Part shown: in pieces, positions 18,899 through 28,801 of the stretch | Numbering within the stretch: position 1 is the stretch's first letter | Layout: the number at the start of each line of letters is the position of its first letter | Assembly: GCF_007859915.1 (NCBI RefSeq) | Contig: NZ_SJPM01000006.1 | Location: 310,001 to 374,000 of the forward strand | DNA: 64,000 nucleotides | DNA from: Neorhodopirellula pilleata | GTDB lineage: Bacteria > Planctomycetota > Planctomycetia > Pirellulales > Pirellulaceae | Direction: 5' to 3' | The notes under the pieces: model-generated | The model's input: the letters and a program-made list of their open reading frames with translations, nothing else | Databases searched by the model: none | What the model was told of the DNA's origin: nothing | Made by a program: the position numbers and the translations under genes

Positions 18899-19699
18899 CT
18901 ACGATTGACCGAGCTGCTCGACCATCGCTTCTTGAAGCTCCGGCGTGCCGCTGACACAAAACTTCGGTTTCCAATCATCGAACACTTCGCCATTGTATCC
19001 CGTTAAGGTCGCTCCCGCTTCGCGAACGATGACGGTGCCAGCGGCTGAATCCCACGGCGCAACGTTGGTCGCCCAGTAAGCATCCAGCCGTCCGTCGGCG
19101 ACGTAGCACATGTTGAGCGCACACGATCCGAGTCGGCGCAGCGAACGACACCGTTCCAGGATCCGAACGAACCGGCCGACTTCCGGTGAATCCGCCGTTA
19201 CACCGGCTCGGAAACTGCACGCGATCAGGCCTTGATCCAGGTCCGTGCAATCGCTGGCTTTGATCACTCGGTCATTGCATTTGGCACCCATTCCGTCGAC
19301 GGCGGTAAACCATTCGTCGCGGGTGGGATCGTAAATCACGCCCAAACGCATCTTGCCTCGGGCGTACAAAGCGATCGAGACGGCGAAACTCTGCAGCCGG
19401 TGAACGTAGTTGACCGTTCCGTCGAGCGGATCGACGACCCAGCACGGCGGCGCGTCGTCATCGCCGGCAAGAACTGCGGGGGGCGGATCGTTCTCGCCCT
19501 CCTCCTCACCCACGAAAGCGTAATTCGGGTAAGACGATTCCAAAACGCGGCGGATGGCCGCTTGGGACGCGAGGTCCGCGTCGGTGACAAGATCTTTGGG
19601 GGCTTTCTCTTGAACGACCCGGTGGTCCCAACGTGCCATCAGTTCGTCCGCGCCGGCACGGGCCGCTTCGATCGCGACGCGAAGGTGTTCTTGATCCAT
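18899..19699 (-). CDS. inositol monophosphatase family phosphatase
   Basis: 266 aa from ATG 19699 (MDQEHLRVAIEAAR). A longer frame to 19750 would overlap the upstream kinase gene, whereas this start leaves a 14-base gap. Family motifs are complete: GEEEGE (metal-binding Glu), WVVDPLDGTVNYVH (motif 1, Asp-Pro-x-Asp-Gly-Thr) and APWDSAAGTVIVREAGA (motif 2). It removes phosphate from inositol phosphates or related sugar/nucleotide phosphates; the exact substrate (inositol phosphate, histidinol phosphate, PAP) cannot be read with certainty. It is directly downstream of a Ser/Thr kinase gene and probably co-transcribed with it. Confidence 0.9.
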   Translation of the reverse strand: MDQEHLRVAIEAARAGADELMARWDHRVVQEKAPKDLVTDADLASQAAIRRVLESSYPNYAFVGEEEGENDPPPAVLAGDDDAPPCWVVDPLDGTVNYVHRLQSFAVSIALYARGKMRLGVIYDPTRDEWFTAVDGMGAKCNDRVIKASDCTDLDQGLIACSFRAGVTADSPEVGRFVRILERCRSLRRLGSCALNMCYVADGRLDAYWATNVAPWDSAAGTVIVREAGATLTGYNGEVFDDWKPKFCVSGTPELQEAMVEQLGQS

Positions 19700-19713
19700 C
19701 GCTTGATTTTCGT

Positions 19714-20832
19714 TCAGTCGTTCTCGAGGTGTCGCAGCTCTTCGAGCCACAATCGAATGTCGTTGTCGTACTCGGTCGACATATTACTGAGAATCAACTG
19801 CCGATGGAACGCCGCTGCGCCCTGCTCGACGTGTTCGGCTTCCTCGGCGCTAACGAATCGGCGGGTCGGGTCGGGCGCGATCAAGCCTCTCAAAAAATTC
19901 ATCAGCAACTGATTGCACAACACCTCTTCAGGCAAGATGCGATCAAGCTGGCTGGGCAATTCCCACTTCGCCTTCAAAAAGTCTGCCAAACTCGAAAGAC
20001 CCGAAAACGGATTCACTCCGGCGAGCAATTCGATCAAGACATAACCCAAACTGGCCAGATCGCTGCGCGGCGACGCCGGCCGGTTTTCCAGCACCTCAGG
20101 TGCGGCGTACAACGGTGTGCATTCCCGCTCATTGGGCGGATTGTGGTAGTCGATCGACGAACCCATGTCGATCAGTTTCGCGTGACCGCTGCGTTTGAGC
20201 ATGATGTTGGCTGGCTTGACGTCGCCGTGGACGATGCCTTCACGGTGCAACGCCGCAAGCGCCGCCAAGCATTCCCGCACGATCGCGACAGCGACACCAG
20301 CCTTAAACCGCGATTGCTCGAACCCTTCGGTCATGATGACTTCGTTGATGTATCGCCATCGTTTGGGATGCACGTAGCCACGCAGCAGTTCAAGACACTT
20401 CGGCATCACCAATTGCCGAAGATCGTAGCCGTCGATCCACTCCATCATCATCACGCGGATGCGATCGCGTTCAAAGAAGTTTTGGACATCCAGCAGATTG
20501 TCGTGCTGGATCATCGCCACCCTGGCCGCAATCGACGCGACCCGCTGCATCGCTTCGTCGTAAGCCTTGGAGTCCTTAAATCGCTCCGGCGAGAAAATTT
20601 TGACCGCTACAGGAACGGTGAAATTGTCCGTGCCGCGATATTCCGTGAGGTATACCTCGCCCTGGCCGCCCCGGCCGAGCATCCGCAACAAACGATAATG
20701 TCCGGTCCACGAGACTTTGCGGTTGCGAGTCAGCTCGTCGTAACGGGCGACCAACTTGGGATCGCTCGTTTGCGAGGTCGAGCCGAGGTAGGTCACCGTC
20801 GGGGAAGGTTCGAATCGGGTGGTCGCTGGCAT
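19714..20832 (-). CDS. serine/threonine protein kinase
   Basis: 372 aa, soluble. The glycine-rich loop GRGGQGEV is at about 53-60, the ATP-binding Lys at 78 (VPVAVKIF), the catalytic loop HGDVKPANIM with Asp 204, the metal-binding DMG (in place of DFG) at 222-224 and the APE motif in YAAPEV near 245. Arg of the usual HRD is Gly, so it is a non-RD kinase, probably not needing activation-loop phosphorylation (family knowledge). The C-terminal 60 residues are helical. No membrane or sensor domain, which is unlike many planctomycete Hanks-type kinases. Target unknown; the phosphatase downstream acts on small molecules and need not be its antagonist. Confidence 0.9.
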   Translation of the reverse strand: MPATTRFEPSPTVTYLGSTSQTSDPKLVARYDELTRNRKVSWTGHYRLLRMLGRGGQGEVYLTEYRGTDNFTVPVAVKIFSPERFKDSKAYDEAMQRVASIAARVAMIQHDNLLDVQNFFERDRIRVMMMEWIDGYDLRQLVMPKCLELLRGYVHPKRWRYINEVIMTEGFEQSRFKAGVAVAIVRECLAALAALHREGIVHGDVKPANIMLKRSGHAKLIDMGSSIDYHNPPNERECTPLYAAPEVLENRPASPRSDLASLGYVLIELLAGVNPFSGLSSLADFLKAKWELPSQLDRILPEEVLCNQLLMNFLRGLIAPDPTRRFVSAEEAEHVEQGAAAFHRQLILSNMSTEYDNDIRLWLEELRHLEND

Positions 20833-21026
20833 GAATTCAGACCGTTTGTGGCGGCTTCCTTGTCACCGTTTTTGCCCCGAAATCATTTCAGCATCGACGC
20901 GTCGATTTGGCAAGTTGGTACGACGAGTCACTTCGGGAGAAATGTGCGTGTGGATGAGTGTCTGTGCGATGAGGCACACGCGGAGAGCTTAGTATAACCG
21001 AACGGACAAAAAAAACGAACGAATGT

Positions 21027-22169
21027 TCATTCGGTTTCGCCAGAACGATTCAATAAATCAATCACACGCCGTAAATCGTCGGGTAAAGGTGCGTGAAAGG
21101 TCATTTCGGCATTCGTTTGCGGATTAACGATCGTCAGCTCCGCCGCGTGCAGCGCCTGGCGGTCCAAAATCACTTCGCCGAGTTGCCCGGTCGTCCAAAC
21201 CCCACGATGGGTGGCGTCCAAGCCGGCGGCGCGGATCAATTCGCCCCGAGTCAGCGTCGCGTGGCCTGCGTAAAGTCGGTCGCACAGGATCGGGCATCCG
21301 ATGTGTGCCATGTGGACACGGATTTGGTGCGTGCGGCCCGTCTTGGGCGCCACGTCGACGCGGGTCACCCGACCATACCGCTCTTGAACCTCGTAGAAAG
21401 TTGAGGCGGGTTTGCTCGATTCGTGGTTCTCGCGGACGGCCTGTTTGTCTCGCTGATAGGGGTGCCTTCCCAACGGCACGTTGATCCAATCCCGGTCGCG
21501 GTCGAGACGACCGGCGGTAATCGCGATATACTTTTTGGCGACTTCGCGGTCGTGCCACTGGGCCGCCAAATGCAGGTGAACGGCGTTGTTCTTGGCAACG
21601 ACGATCACGCCGCTGGTGTCCCGATCGAGCCGGTGGACGATGCCCGGTCGTGTCGGACCGTTGACGTCCGAGAGCGATTGAAATCGAAACGCGAGGGCGC
21701 TCGTCAGCGTCCCCGACCAATTCCCTCGAGCGGGGTGAACGACCATCCCGGCCGGCTTATTGACTACGACCAAGCCGTCGTCTTCGTAAAGAATGTCCAG
21801 TGGGATGTTCTCGGGAATCGTGTCATCGCTCGACGGTTCGGGCAACCGAAACCGGACGATTTGGCCCGAGCGGACCTTGAAACTCGGCCGAACGATCCGC
21901 CCGTCGACCTCCCCGCCGTCTTCTTGGACCGCCAAACGAATCTGGGAACGAGAATATCCGTCACAGCATTGGGTTAGGAACAGATCAATCCGTAACCCAT
22001 CGGCCGAATCAGGAACGACGAACTGCCGGATCGGCTGGCCGTTGAACTCACCCGACGACTCAAGCGGATTAGCCGGCAGACGACCATACTTTCCAACAGC
22101 CACCGACTCACTTGAGTCCTCAGCGGCCCCTTGCTCGTGCCCGTGCTCGAATTCAGACGACGCGTTCAA
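21027..22169 (-). CDS. RluA-family 23S rRNA pseudouridine synthase
   Basis: 380 aa. The N-terminal extension (about 1-45) is followed by an S4 RNA-binding domain (about 57-110, LRIDLFLTQCCDGYSRSQIR) and the RluA catalytic domain. The catalytic Asp is residue 182 in IVHRLDRDTSGVIVVAKN. The layout is that of RluD-type enzymes, which modify helix 69 of 23S rRNA, but the exact target site cannot be read here. Its start overlaps the stop of the upstream TPR gene (ATGA at 22166-22169), so the two are translated together. Confidence 0.92.
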   Translation of the reverse strand: MNASSEFEHGHEQGAAEDSSESVAVGKYGRLPANPLESSGEFNGQPIRQFVVPDSADGLRIDLFLTQCCDGYSRSQIRLAVQEDGGEVDGRIVRPSFKVRSGQIVRFRLPEPSSDDTIPENIPLDILYEDDGLVVVNKPAGMVVHPARGNWSGTLTSALAFRFQSLSDVNGPTRPGIVHRLDRDTSGVIVVAKNNAVHLHLAAQWHDREVAKKYIAITAGRLDRDRDWINVPLGRHPYQRDKQAVRENHESSKPASTFYEVQERYGRVTRVDVAPKTGRTHQIRVHMAHIGCPILCDRLYAGHATLTRGELIRAAGLDATHRGVWTTGQLGEVILDRQALHAAELTIVNPQTNAEMTFHAPLPDDLRRVIDLLNRSGETE

Positions 22170-23308
22170 GATCCCGACGGTTCAGCATCCGCAGTCGGAG
22201 TTTCGGTGCCCGGCGTCTCGGCTGCTGGAGTCTCCGTCTTGGGGGATTCCGCTGGAGACTCGGCCGGCTTGGCATCACCGGCTTTTTCGGTGACTTCCTT
22301 GACGGCTTCCTTGGGTTCTTCCTTCGATGGCGCGGCCTTCTCAGGTTCGCTAGGCTTCTCTGGCTCGCTAGATTTCTCAGGAGCCTTGTCGCCATCGGAT
22401 TCCTTGGCGGGTTCGGATTCCTTGGCGGGCTCAGGCTCCTTGGCTGGCTCAGGTTCCTTCGCAGGTTCGTTGAGTTCCATTGCTGGCGCGGCCGGTTCGC
22501 TTCCAACCGGTTCGCTTCCAACGGGTTCTTCCTCCCCGTCGGCTTTTTGGGCAGCTTCCTCGGAAGTCATCTCTTTTCCAGTCGTCTCAGACTTTTCAGC
22601 GGTGTCCGTTTCCTCGACATCGGAGAAATCCAAATCGGGGAGATCAGGAAGCGTACCGGCACCGGGCAGCGACGGAGGCAACGCGGGATCGGCCGGTGAG
22701 AAATCTTGTTCGCCGAACCAAACCAGGAATTCCTGGGTTTTTGGTTGGGAGAGCGTTTCGATCCGCTGCTTGGCTTCCTCGACCATGGCACTGGATTCGC
22801 CGACGGTGATGGCGGCCTCGTAGTTCTCGATCGCCTCGTCAACGTTCCCCAGGGATTCGGCGATCCGGGCCAAACCGAAGTAGGCGCGAGACTGGATCAC
22901 GCTGTCCTTGCTCATCTTTAACGCTTCGCTAAACGCCCCTCGGGCTTCGCCGAGCAATTCTTCGGCTTCGTCTCGGCTGGTGAACAAAGCGTTGATGCCA
23001 ACGCCCATTTTCGAACTGCCCTGATAAAGCCGCGACCAAGCGGCTGCGGGGGTTTCGGAGTACTGAGCGGCCACGGTGGCGAGCGTTTCGCTGTCGTTGC
23101 TGATCGACGCGTCGATCAACTGCAACGTCGCATCACTGCGGCGATCCGATTGGGTGCCGCTGTAGAAACCCCAACCGAGCATCCCAACGAAGGCGACCGC
23201 GACCGCAACAGCGATGGGTTTGGAATACGGATCGATCGACTGGTTCACTTTGCCCAGGGCGGAGGCCAGTTCGTTGGACTCCAATTCGTGTCGTCGTTCG
23301 TTGCTCAT
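22166..23308 (-). CDS. YfgM-like TPR membrane protein with acidic repeat tail
   Basis: 380 aa from ATG 23308 (MSNERRHELESNELASAL). A frame extending to 23452 exists but the normal cytosolic-N, single-helix layout supports the later start. One membrane helix spans about residues 30-50 (IAVAVAVAFVGMLGWGFY). TPR-like helices fill about 60-215 (SRAYFGLARIAESLGNVDEA). From about 235 the protein turns to low-complexity Pro/Glu/Lys/Ala repeats (EPEPAKEPEPAKESEPAKE). The anchored TPR part resembles YfgM/TPR_21 periplasmic chaperone-like proteins; the tail is probably disordered. Immediately precedes the RluA gene with overlap. Confidence 0.75.
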   Translation of the reverse strand: MSNERRHELESNELASALGKVNQSIDPYSKPIAVAVAVAFVGMLGWGFYSGTQSDRRSDATLQLIDASISNDSETLATVAAQYSETPAAAWSRLYQGSSKMGVGINALFTSRDEAEELLGEARGAFSEALKMSKDSVIQSRAYFGLARIAESLGNVDEAIENYEAAITVGESSAMVEEAKQRIETLSQPKTQEFLVWFGEQDFSPADPALPPSLPGAGTLPDLPDLDFSDVEETDTAEKSETTGKEMTSEEAAQKADGEEEPVGSEPVGSEPAAPAMELNEPAKEPEPAKEPEPAKESEPAKESDGDKAPEKSSEPEKPSEPEKAAPSKEEPKEAVKEVTEKAGDAKPAESPAESPKTETPAAETPGTETPTADAEPSGS

Positions 23309-23533
23309 CGGGAAATCGGTCCAAGCCGTTAGAGAATACAGTCCATCGTCGATCGAAGCCCAGGAGTATAGAAACGATTCGATCGGAGCGTCAAGGTATT
23401 CCTGATCGCATCGACTCGCATCCGTTACGCTAATCGCAGCCCGAAACGCCAAACGTGAGCCCCCCGAGCACTCGAAATCGTTCTCTGCTCGGCTGGACCG
23501 AGCCGTTTGAGAGGATTAACATGATCCGAAAAC

Positions 23534-23606
23534 GGGGTTGTAGCTCAGTTGGGAGAGCGCTGCGTTCGCAATGCAGAGGTCGAGAGTTCAAGTCTCTTCA
23601 GCTCCA
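23534..23606 (+). tRNA. tRNA-Ala (anticodon CGC)
   Basis: A full cloverleaf can be drawn: acceptor arm GGGGTTG with CAGCTCC (one G-T and one T-G pair), D arm GCTC...GAGC, anticodon arm CTGCG/TGCAG around loop TTCGCAA (anticodon CGC, reading GCG), T arm GAGAG/CTCTT with TTCAAGT loop, discriminator A. CCA is not encoded. It decodes one alanine codon. An integrase remnant begins about 60 bp downstream, the usual relation of a tRNA gene to an island integration site. Confidence 0.95.
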
Positions 23607-23666
23607 CTCGGGAAAACGTTGCTTTTTCTGTCATCGTCGGGATCACTGAATCGTCAAATCAAATGA

Positions 23667-24038
23667 TGGCCGAACCGGAAACGGCGGGAAGTGGTTTTCA
23701 CGTCCGAGCAGTGGGCCACGCTCAAGGAACACGCCAGCGGTGCGATCATTCCACTGCTCGATATCCCGTGGGCAACCGGCTGCCGCCCCAAAGAAGCGAG
23801 GACGCTGGAAGCAAGGCATATTCATGACGACTTGGCTATCTTCCCGCCGAACGAATCCAATGGCGAAACCCACTCACGCGTGATTTTCATGACCTCGGCA
23901 GCGAAAGCTCTCGTGACTCGCTCGGTCTCTGAGCTGGCGGGTGGACCAACCGCTGCTATGGTAACCGTCTGAGTCGAAGTTCGGCCGCTCTATCAATCAC
24001 GAGATACCCGGCGCAAGGACTTGTGGCGTCTGCCTAAA
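23667..24038 (+). pseudogene. tyrosine recombinase (phage-type integrase) remnant
   Basis: The frame from the stop at 23664-23666 to 23972 reads as the first half of a tyrosine-recombinase catalytic domain: REVVFTSEQWATLKEHASG, then IPWATGCRPKEARTLEARH with the first catalytic Arg, then RVIFMTSAAKAL. At about 23935 the reading frame breaks; continuing in another frame gives GGWTNRCYGNRLSRSSAAL, a plausible continuation, to a stop near 24038. The N-terminal domain and the H-x-x-R/Tyr end are absent. It is therefore a dead fragment of an integrase that once inserted next to tRNA-Ala. It is oriented with the tRNA. Confidence 0.7.
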
Positions 24039-24069
24039 TGAGACTTTTGCCGCGAGTAAGCCTATTTGT

Positions 24070-26427
24070 TTACTTTAGTGAGACTTCGACCCTTCCGATC
24101 TTTCCATCAAACTTGAATGGGCGCCGTTCGAAGTAATCTCGCGACACGGTCGAACCGAGATCGATACCGACGTCGAAACTTTCGCTGGCAGTGAACGCAG
24201 CGGGAACAGTCATCTTTGCTGTGGTTCGAGCGACTTCCTTGCCATCGACGCTGAGTACGATTTCGGCGGGCGCGCCGGGCTTCGGGGCCTTGAGTACGGT
24301 CTCAACGACGATCGTATGTGTACCGGGAGCGATCATTTCCACCGACTTCGCGATCGAGCGGTCGATGATCATGAGATTGTATTCAAACATCAGATGACCT
24401 TTGTCCAAGTAACAAGTGAGTCCGCCGCCGGAGCCGCCCATCGCGTAAAGCACGCCACTGGCCTCCGTCCCGCACTCGAGGTTGATGGTCACGGTGTTGT
24501 TATGGTTGCCCAACGCAGGCGCTGTGAACTCCGGCATGCGAGTGGTGGTGTCGTCAAAAATCCAACTTGTGTAGGGCGACTTAATCCGGTCTTCGGGATG
24601 AATGCGCAGCCAAATACCAGCTCCAATTGGGAAGACATTGTTTTCTTTCGCTTGTACCAAAAAGAGCTTCTTCATCTCCTCGACTTTTTCCGGATACTCT
24701 TTTGCGAGGTCGTGCATCTGTGAAAAGTCTTTCGTGAGATCGTAAAGTTCCCACACGGCCTTTGAGGAATCCCACTTGTCGAGTCCGGGCTGCGCATTCA
24801 GCCAGGGACTGAGCGGTCCGAAAGTGCAGGCGTACCAACCATCCTTGTAAATGCCGTCGCTGCCGTTGTTGTCGAAATACTGGACCTGCTTGTTCTCCGG
24901 CGCTTTCGGGTCGGAAAAGCTGGCGGCCATGCTGACGCCGTCGATGGGATCCTGTGGGAACCCGTTCACTTCCTGTGGGGCCTTGATGCCGATTACGTCG
25001 TACAGCGTCGGAACGATGTCGTTGACATGATAGAACTGGGAACGCGGTGTCTTGTCTGCCTTGATCTGCTTTGGCCAGGAAACGACAAGCGGGTTGCGTG
25101 TACCGCCGAAATGAGCGGCGACAAGCTTGGTAGAACGGAACGGCGTGCTACCAGCCCAAGCCCAGCTTGCGTGATAGATATTGTCGGTCAATGGGCCGCC
25201 CAACGCTTTCAGTCCGCCTAGCTCGTCAAGCGATTTGATTTGCTGGGCGATGGTATTGGGGATCTGGTTCTGTGCGAGGAGTTCGCTGATCGAGCCGTTC
25301 TGACCTTCGGCCGAAGAGCCGTTGTCGCCCCAGAGATAGAGGATGATCGTGTTGTCGCGCTGACCAGACGAATCGAGGAAGTCGACCAACTTACCGACTT
25401 GGGCATCGGTGTGTTCGCAGAATCCGGCATAGAGTTCCATCAGACGAATTTGGAAGTCACGTTCCGATTCAGGGATGTCTGACCAGGCGGGCATCGTCGC
25501 GTCGCGCGGCGTGAGTTCGGTGTTGGCGGGAATCCAGCCGAGCGTTTTCTGACGGGCGAAGACCTCCTCACGCAACTTGTCCCAGCCCTGATTGAACTTG
25601 CCCTTGTATTTGTCAGCCCAGGATGCGGTGATATGGTGTGGGCCGTGAACGCCGCCGGGTGCCCAGTACATCAGGAACGGTTTGTCAGGGGAGAAAGCAC
25701 GATGCTTCTTTAGCCAAGTACTCCCTTGGTCCGCCATGTCTTCGGTAAGGTGATAGTTCTCATCGTGCGGCGGCTCGATGGCGGTCGTGTTTTCTATAAG
25801 TCGCGGTTCCCACTGCGATGTTTCACCGGCCAGGAAGCCGTAGAAATATTCGAAGCCGTATCCGGTGGGCCAGTAGGTGAACGGCCCCATCGCCGTGGTC
25901 TGGTCGGCTGGAGTATTGTGCCATTTGCCGAAGGCCGATGTCTTGTAACCGTAGTTCTTCAAAACCTCAGCCACCGTCGCGGCGGTCTTCGGCATGGTGC
26001 CGGTGTAGCCGTCCCAATCCACAGCACGCTCGGCGATGGCACCACTCCCTACTCGCTGGTGATTGCGCCCGGTGAGCAATGCGGCGCGGGTCGGGGAACA
26101 AATCGAAGTTGTATGGAAGCGGTTGTAACTAATTCCCTCGTTCGCGAGCCTCGAGAGCGTAGGCGTGTGAGCAAAGCCGCCGAAGGTGTCCGGCACGCCA
26201 AAGCCCGCATCGTCAATCAACACGATCAGCACGTTAGGCGCGCCTTTGGGCAAGCGGTCCGGCTCTACGCGACGTTTATGGACAGACTCCTGCAATGTTG
26301 GCCCAGCAATACTTGCCGACGGTGCAGCAGGAAAAGGAAGCACCGAACCATCGTCTTGCGCTGATGCGATGGTAGCGGTGGCAAAACAGCACAATGCGAC
26401 GAGCAACGTAAGAATAGTTTTCATCAA
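24070..26427 (-). CDS. secreted arylsulfatase (formylglycine type), copy 1
   Basis: 785 aa. Signal peptide LTLLVALCCFATATIASA. Family S1 sulfatase: metal-binding DD at about 72-73 (NVLIVLIDDAGFG), the formylglycine site C110-SPTR (TTSICSPTRAALLTGRN), HGPHHI and YLWGDNGSSAEG. The Cys must be oxidised to formylglycine by a maturase elsewhere. The C-terminal 150 residues form a beta-rich domain (LGNHNNTVTINLECG to FDVGIDLGSTVSRDYF). It probably cleaves sulfate esters from algal or host polysaccharides in the periplasm or outside (inference). A close paralogue lies 6 bp upstream. Confidence 0.93.
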   Translation of the reverse strand: MMKTILTLLVALCCFATATIASAQDDGSVLPFPAAPSASIAGPTLQESVHKRRVEPDRLPKGAPNVLIVLIDDAGFGVPDTFGGFAHTPTLSRLANEGISYNRFHTTSICSPTRAALLTGRNHQRVGSGAIAERAVDWDGYTGTMPKTAATVAEVLKNYGYKTSAFGKWHNTPADQTTAMGPFTYWPTGYGFEYFYGFLAGETSQWEPRLIENTTAIEPPHDENYHLTEDMADQGSTWLKKHRAFSPDKPFLMYWAPGGVHGPHHITASWADKYKGKFNQGWDKLREEVFARQKTLGWIPANTELTPRDATMPAWSDIPESERDFQIRLMELYAGFCEHTDAQVGKLVDFLDSSGQRDNTIILYLWGDNGSSAEGQNGSISELLAQNQIPNTIAQQIKSLDELGGLKALGGPLTDNIYHASWAWAGSTPFRSTKLVAAHFGGTRNPLVVSWPKQIKADKTPRSQFYHVNDIVPTLYDVIGIKAPQEVNGFPQDPIDGVSMAASFSDPKAPENKQVQYFDNNGSDGIYKDGWYACTFGPLSPWLNAQPGLDKWDSSKAVWELYDLTKDFSQMHDLAKEYPEKVEEMKKLFLVQAKENNVFPIGAGIWLRIHPEDRIKSPYTSWIFDDTTTRMPEFTAPALGNHNNTVTINLECGTEASGVLYAMGGSGGGLTCYLDKGHLMFEYNLMIIDRSIAKSVEMIAPGTHTIVVETVLKAPKPGAPAEIVLSVDGKEVARTTAKMTVPAAFTASESFDVGIDLGSTVSRDYFERRPFKFDGKIGRVEVSLK

Positions 26428-26433
26428 TGGTCT

Positions 26434-28797
26434 CTACTTCTTTAGATATTTGATATGCGTCGCACCGATCGTGCCGTTGAACTCAAATGGCGATAGATCG
26501 AAGTAGTCGAGCGAGACGGGAGAATCCAGATCCGTACCGATGTCAAAGGTCGCATTCGAGGTGAAGTGCAACGACATGGCGGCGGGTACCCGGCCTTGCG
26601 CGACCATATCGCCATTCACCTTGAGCATGACATCCATAGGCCCGCCGATTTTGCTTGCTAGTTTTGATTCGACGTCAATCTGTACTTTGCCAAGGGGCAG
26701 TTTGTCCTTGGACTTGAGCTTGGTACGTTGAATCTCGAAAAGGTTGAACTCGTAGCACAAGTAGCCGTCCTTCACGTAGCAAGTGATGCCGCCGGAAAAG
26801 CCGGCCAGCGCATAGAGCACACCGTTCGCTTTTTCGGGCACGTCGACTTCCATACTCACCAGACTGTCTTGCTTGCCGAGCTTGGGCGCAGCGGACTCCG
26901 GCATCCGAGTGATGGGAAAATCGAAGGTCCATTCTGTGAGAGCGGAGGCGGGCGCATCCTCGGGATGGAACATGGCGGTGGACCACAAGCCGCCACCGAT
27001 CGGCAAATTCTTGTTCTTTGTGGATTCGAGCAAGAACAGAAGTTTCAGCTCTTCAAGTTTCTTGGGATTCGTGGCAGCAAGATCGTTTGCCTGGCTCCAG
27101 TCTTCGTCAAGGTTATACAGCTCCCACTTGTCTGTCAGCGGCGACCATTCCTTGATGCCCTTCGGTATTCCGCCCACCCACGGTTCACGCGGGCCGGGGG
27201 CGCTTGCGAACCAGCCGTCATGATAAATGCCGCGGCTGGCCATGATGTCGAAGAACTGGGTCTTGCGCGTTCCCGGGGCTTTGGCATCGCCCATCGCATA
27301 GACCATGCTGACCCCGTCGATCGAATCCTGCTCGAACCCGTTCACGACTTTCGGTAGCTTGATCTTCGTCAATTCGTAAATCGTCGGCACGATGTCGATG
27401 ACGTGATGGAACTGCGGCCGCGCCGTCGGATCCGCCTTGATGCGTTGTGGCCATGAGACGGCCATCGGCTGGCGTGTGCCGCCAAAGTGGGCTCCGACAA
27501 GCTTGGTGGATTTGTAGGGCGTGCTGCCTGCCCATGCCCAGGCAGCGTGATACATATTGTCGGTCTTCGGTCCACCGAGTGCATCAAGCCCACCAAGTTC
27601 CTCCAGTGCATCGAGGTGTTGTGAGATCTTCGTTGGGATCCCGTTCTGCGCGAGTTGCTCGCTGATAGTGCCATACAGGCCTTCCGCTGAAGAGCCGTTG
27701 TCGCCCCAAATGTAGAAGATGAGGGTGTTATCCAGTTTGCCTTGGCGTTCGATCTCATCAATGACACGGCCCGCGTTGTAGTCCGCGTGCTCAGTAAAGC
27801 CAGCAAAGACTTCCATCAATCGACGCTGAAAGGGTTTTTCATTTTCAGGAATCGAATCCCACGAGGCCATCGAAACGGGACGCGGTGTAAGCTGTGCGGT
27901 CTGAGGAATCCAACCCTTGGCCTTCGCGTTGGCGAAGACCCGTTCTCGATACTTGTCCCAGCCGTCGTCGAACTTGCCCTTGTACTTGTCGGCCCACTCC
28001 TTCATCACCTGATGCGGACCGTGCGATGCGCCAGGTGCCCAATACATAAAAAACGGTTTGTCGGGGGCGTAGGCCTTCTGTTCGCGCAGCCAGGTGATCG
28101 CATCCTGCGCGATGTCATCCGTGAGGTGGTAGCCCTTAGGAAAATGCTCGGTGACAGGTAATGTGTTGCGGGTCAGCGTCGGTTCATACTGTGATGCCTC
28201 GCCCGCGAGGAAACCATAGAAATACTCAAAGCCATAGCCGGTGGGCCAATAGTCGAACGGTCCTTTGGACGTGATTTGCTCTTCCGGAGTGTTGTGCCAT
28301 TTACCCCAGGCACCCGTGTTATAGCCATAGTTCTTAAGCACTTCGGCGACGGTTGCGGATGACTTTGGTATCACGCCACTAAACCCGTCGAAGTCGTTGG
28401 CGATCGCCGCGATCTGACCATTGCCGACACGAGTGTGATTGCGACCGGTCAGCAGTGCCGCTCGTGTGGGTGAGCACATGGCTGTGGAGTGGAAACGATT
28501 GAACGAGACACCCAACCCAGCGACACGACCGAGTGTCGGAGTATTGATTTCACCTCCATAGGTCGATGGCGTGGCTGGGCCAACATCGTCCATAAGAATG
28601 ATGAGAATATTCGGCGAGCAATCGGCCAGTCGCTTCGGCTCGATTCGCTTCTTATAGGTCGAGTCTTGGATTGTCAGTCCAGGAGACGACGCGGATGGAG
28701 TCGGCGGAAACGGCAGGATTTCCTGTGCGACTACTACCGAAGCAAGCATTGTGCAAAACGAAAAAACGAAGATACTTATACGCGTGCTTAATTGCAT
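26434..28797 (-). CDS. secreted arylsulfatase (formylglycine type), copy 2
   Basis: 787 aa from ATG 28797 (MQLSTRISIFVFSF..., signal peptide ending near VVAQ); a longer frame to 28854 would run into the upstream pseudogene and disrupt the signal. Same layout as copy 1: DD at about 70-71 (NILIILMDDVG), formylglycine Cys about 108 in AMCSPTRAALLTGRN, HGPHQV, YIWGDNGSSAEG and a C-terminal beta domain (FDIGTDLDSPVSLDYFD). The two proteins are alike along their whole length, so they arose by tandem duplication. Same strand, 6-bp spacing, so one transcript is likely. Confidence 0.92.
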   Translation of the reverse strand: MQLSTRISIFVFSFCTMLASVVVAQEILPFPPTPSASSPGLTIQDSTYKKRIEPKRLADCSPNILIILMDDVGPATPSTYGGEINTPTLGRVAGLGVSFNRFHSTAMCSPTRAALLTGRNHTRVGNGQIAAIANDFDGFSGVIPKSSATVAEVLKNYGYNTGAWGKWHNTPEEQITSKGPFDYWPTGYGFEYFYGFLAGEASQYEPTLTRNTLPVTEHFPKGYHLTDDIAQDAITWLREQKAYAPDKPFFMYWAPGASHGPHQVMKEWADKYKGKFDDGWDKYRERVFANAKAKGWIPQTAQLTPRPVSMASWDSIPENEKPFQRRLMEVFAGFTEHADYNAGRVIDEIERQGKLDNTLIFYIWGDNGSSAEGLYGTISEQLAQNGIPTKISQHLDALEELGGLDALGGPKTDNMYHAAWAWAGSTPYKSTKLVGAHFGGTRQPMAVSWPQRIKADPTARPQFHHVIDIVPTIYELTKIKLPKVVNGFEQDSIDGVSMVYAMGDAKAPGTRKTQFFDIMASRGIYHDGWFASAPGPREPWVGGIPKGIKEWSPLTDKWELYNLDEDWSQANDLAATNPKKLEELKLLFLLESTKNKNLPIGGGLWSTAMFHPEDAPASALTEWTFDFPITRMPESAAPKLGKQDSLVSMEVDVPEKANGVLYALAGFSGGITCYVKDGYLCYEFNLFEIQRTKLKSKDKLPLGKVQIDVESKLASKIGGPMDVMLKVNGDMVAQGRVPAAMSLHFTSNATFDIGTDLDSPVSLDYFDLSPFEFNGTIGATHIKYLKK

Positions 28798-28801
28798 TTG
28801 A

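Noticed and set aside
19633..20997. 454-codon open frame on the plus strand
   Set aside because: It lies wholly opposite the kinase and phosphatase genes, which show full catalytic motifs. The plus-strand product has no domain and is rich in residues expected from reverse reading of GC-rich codons.
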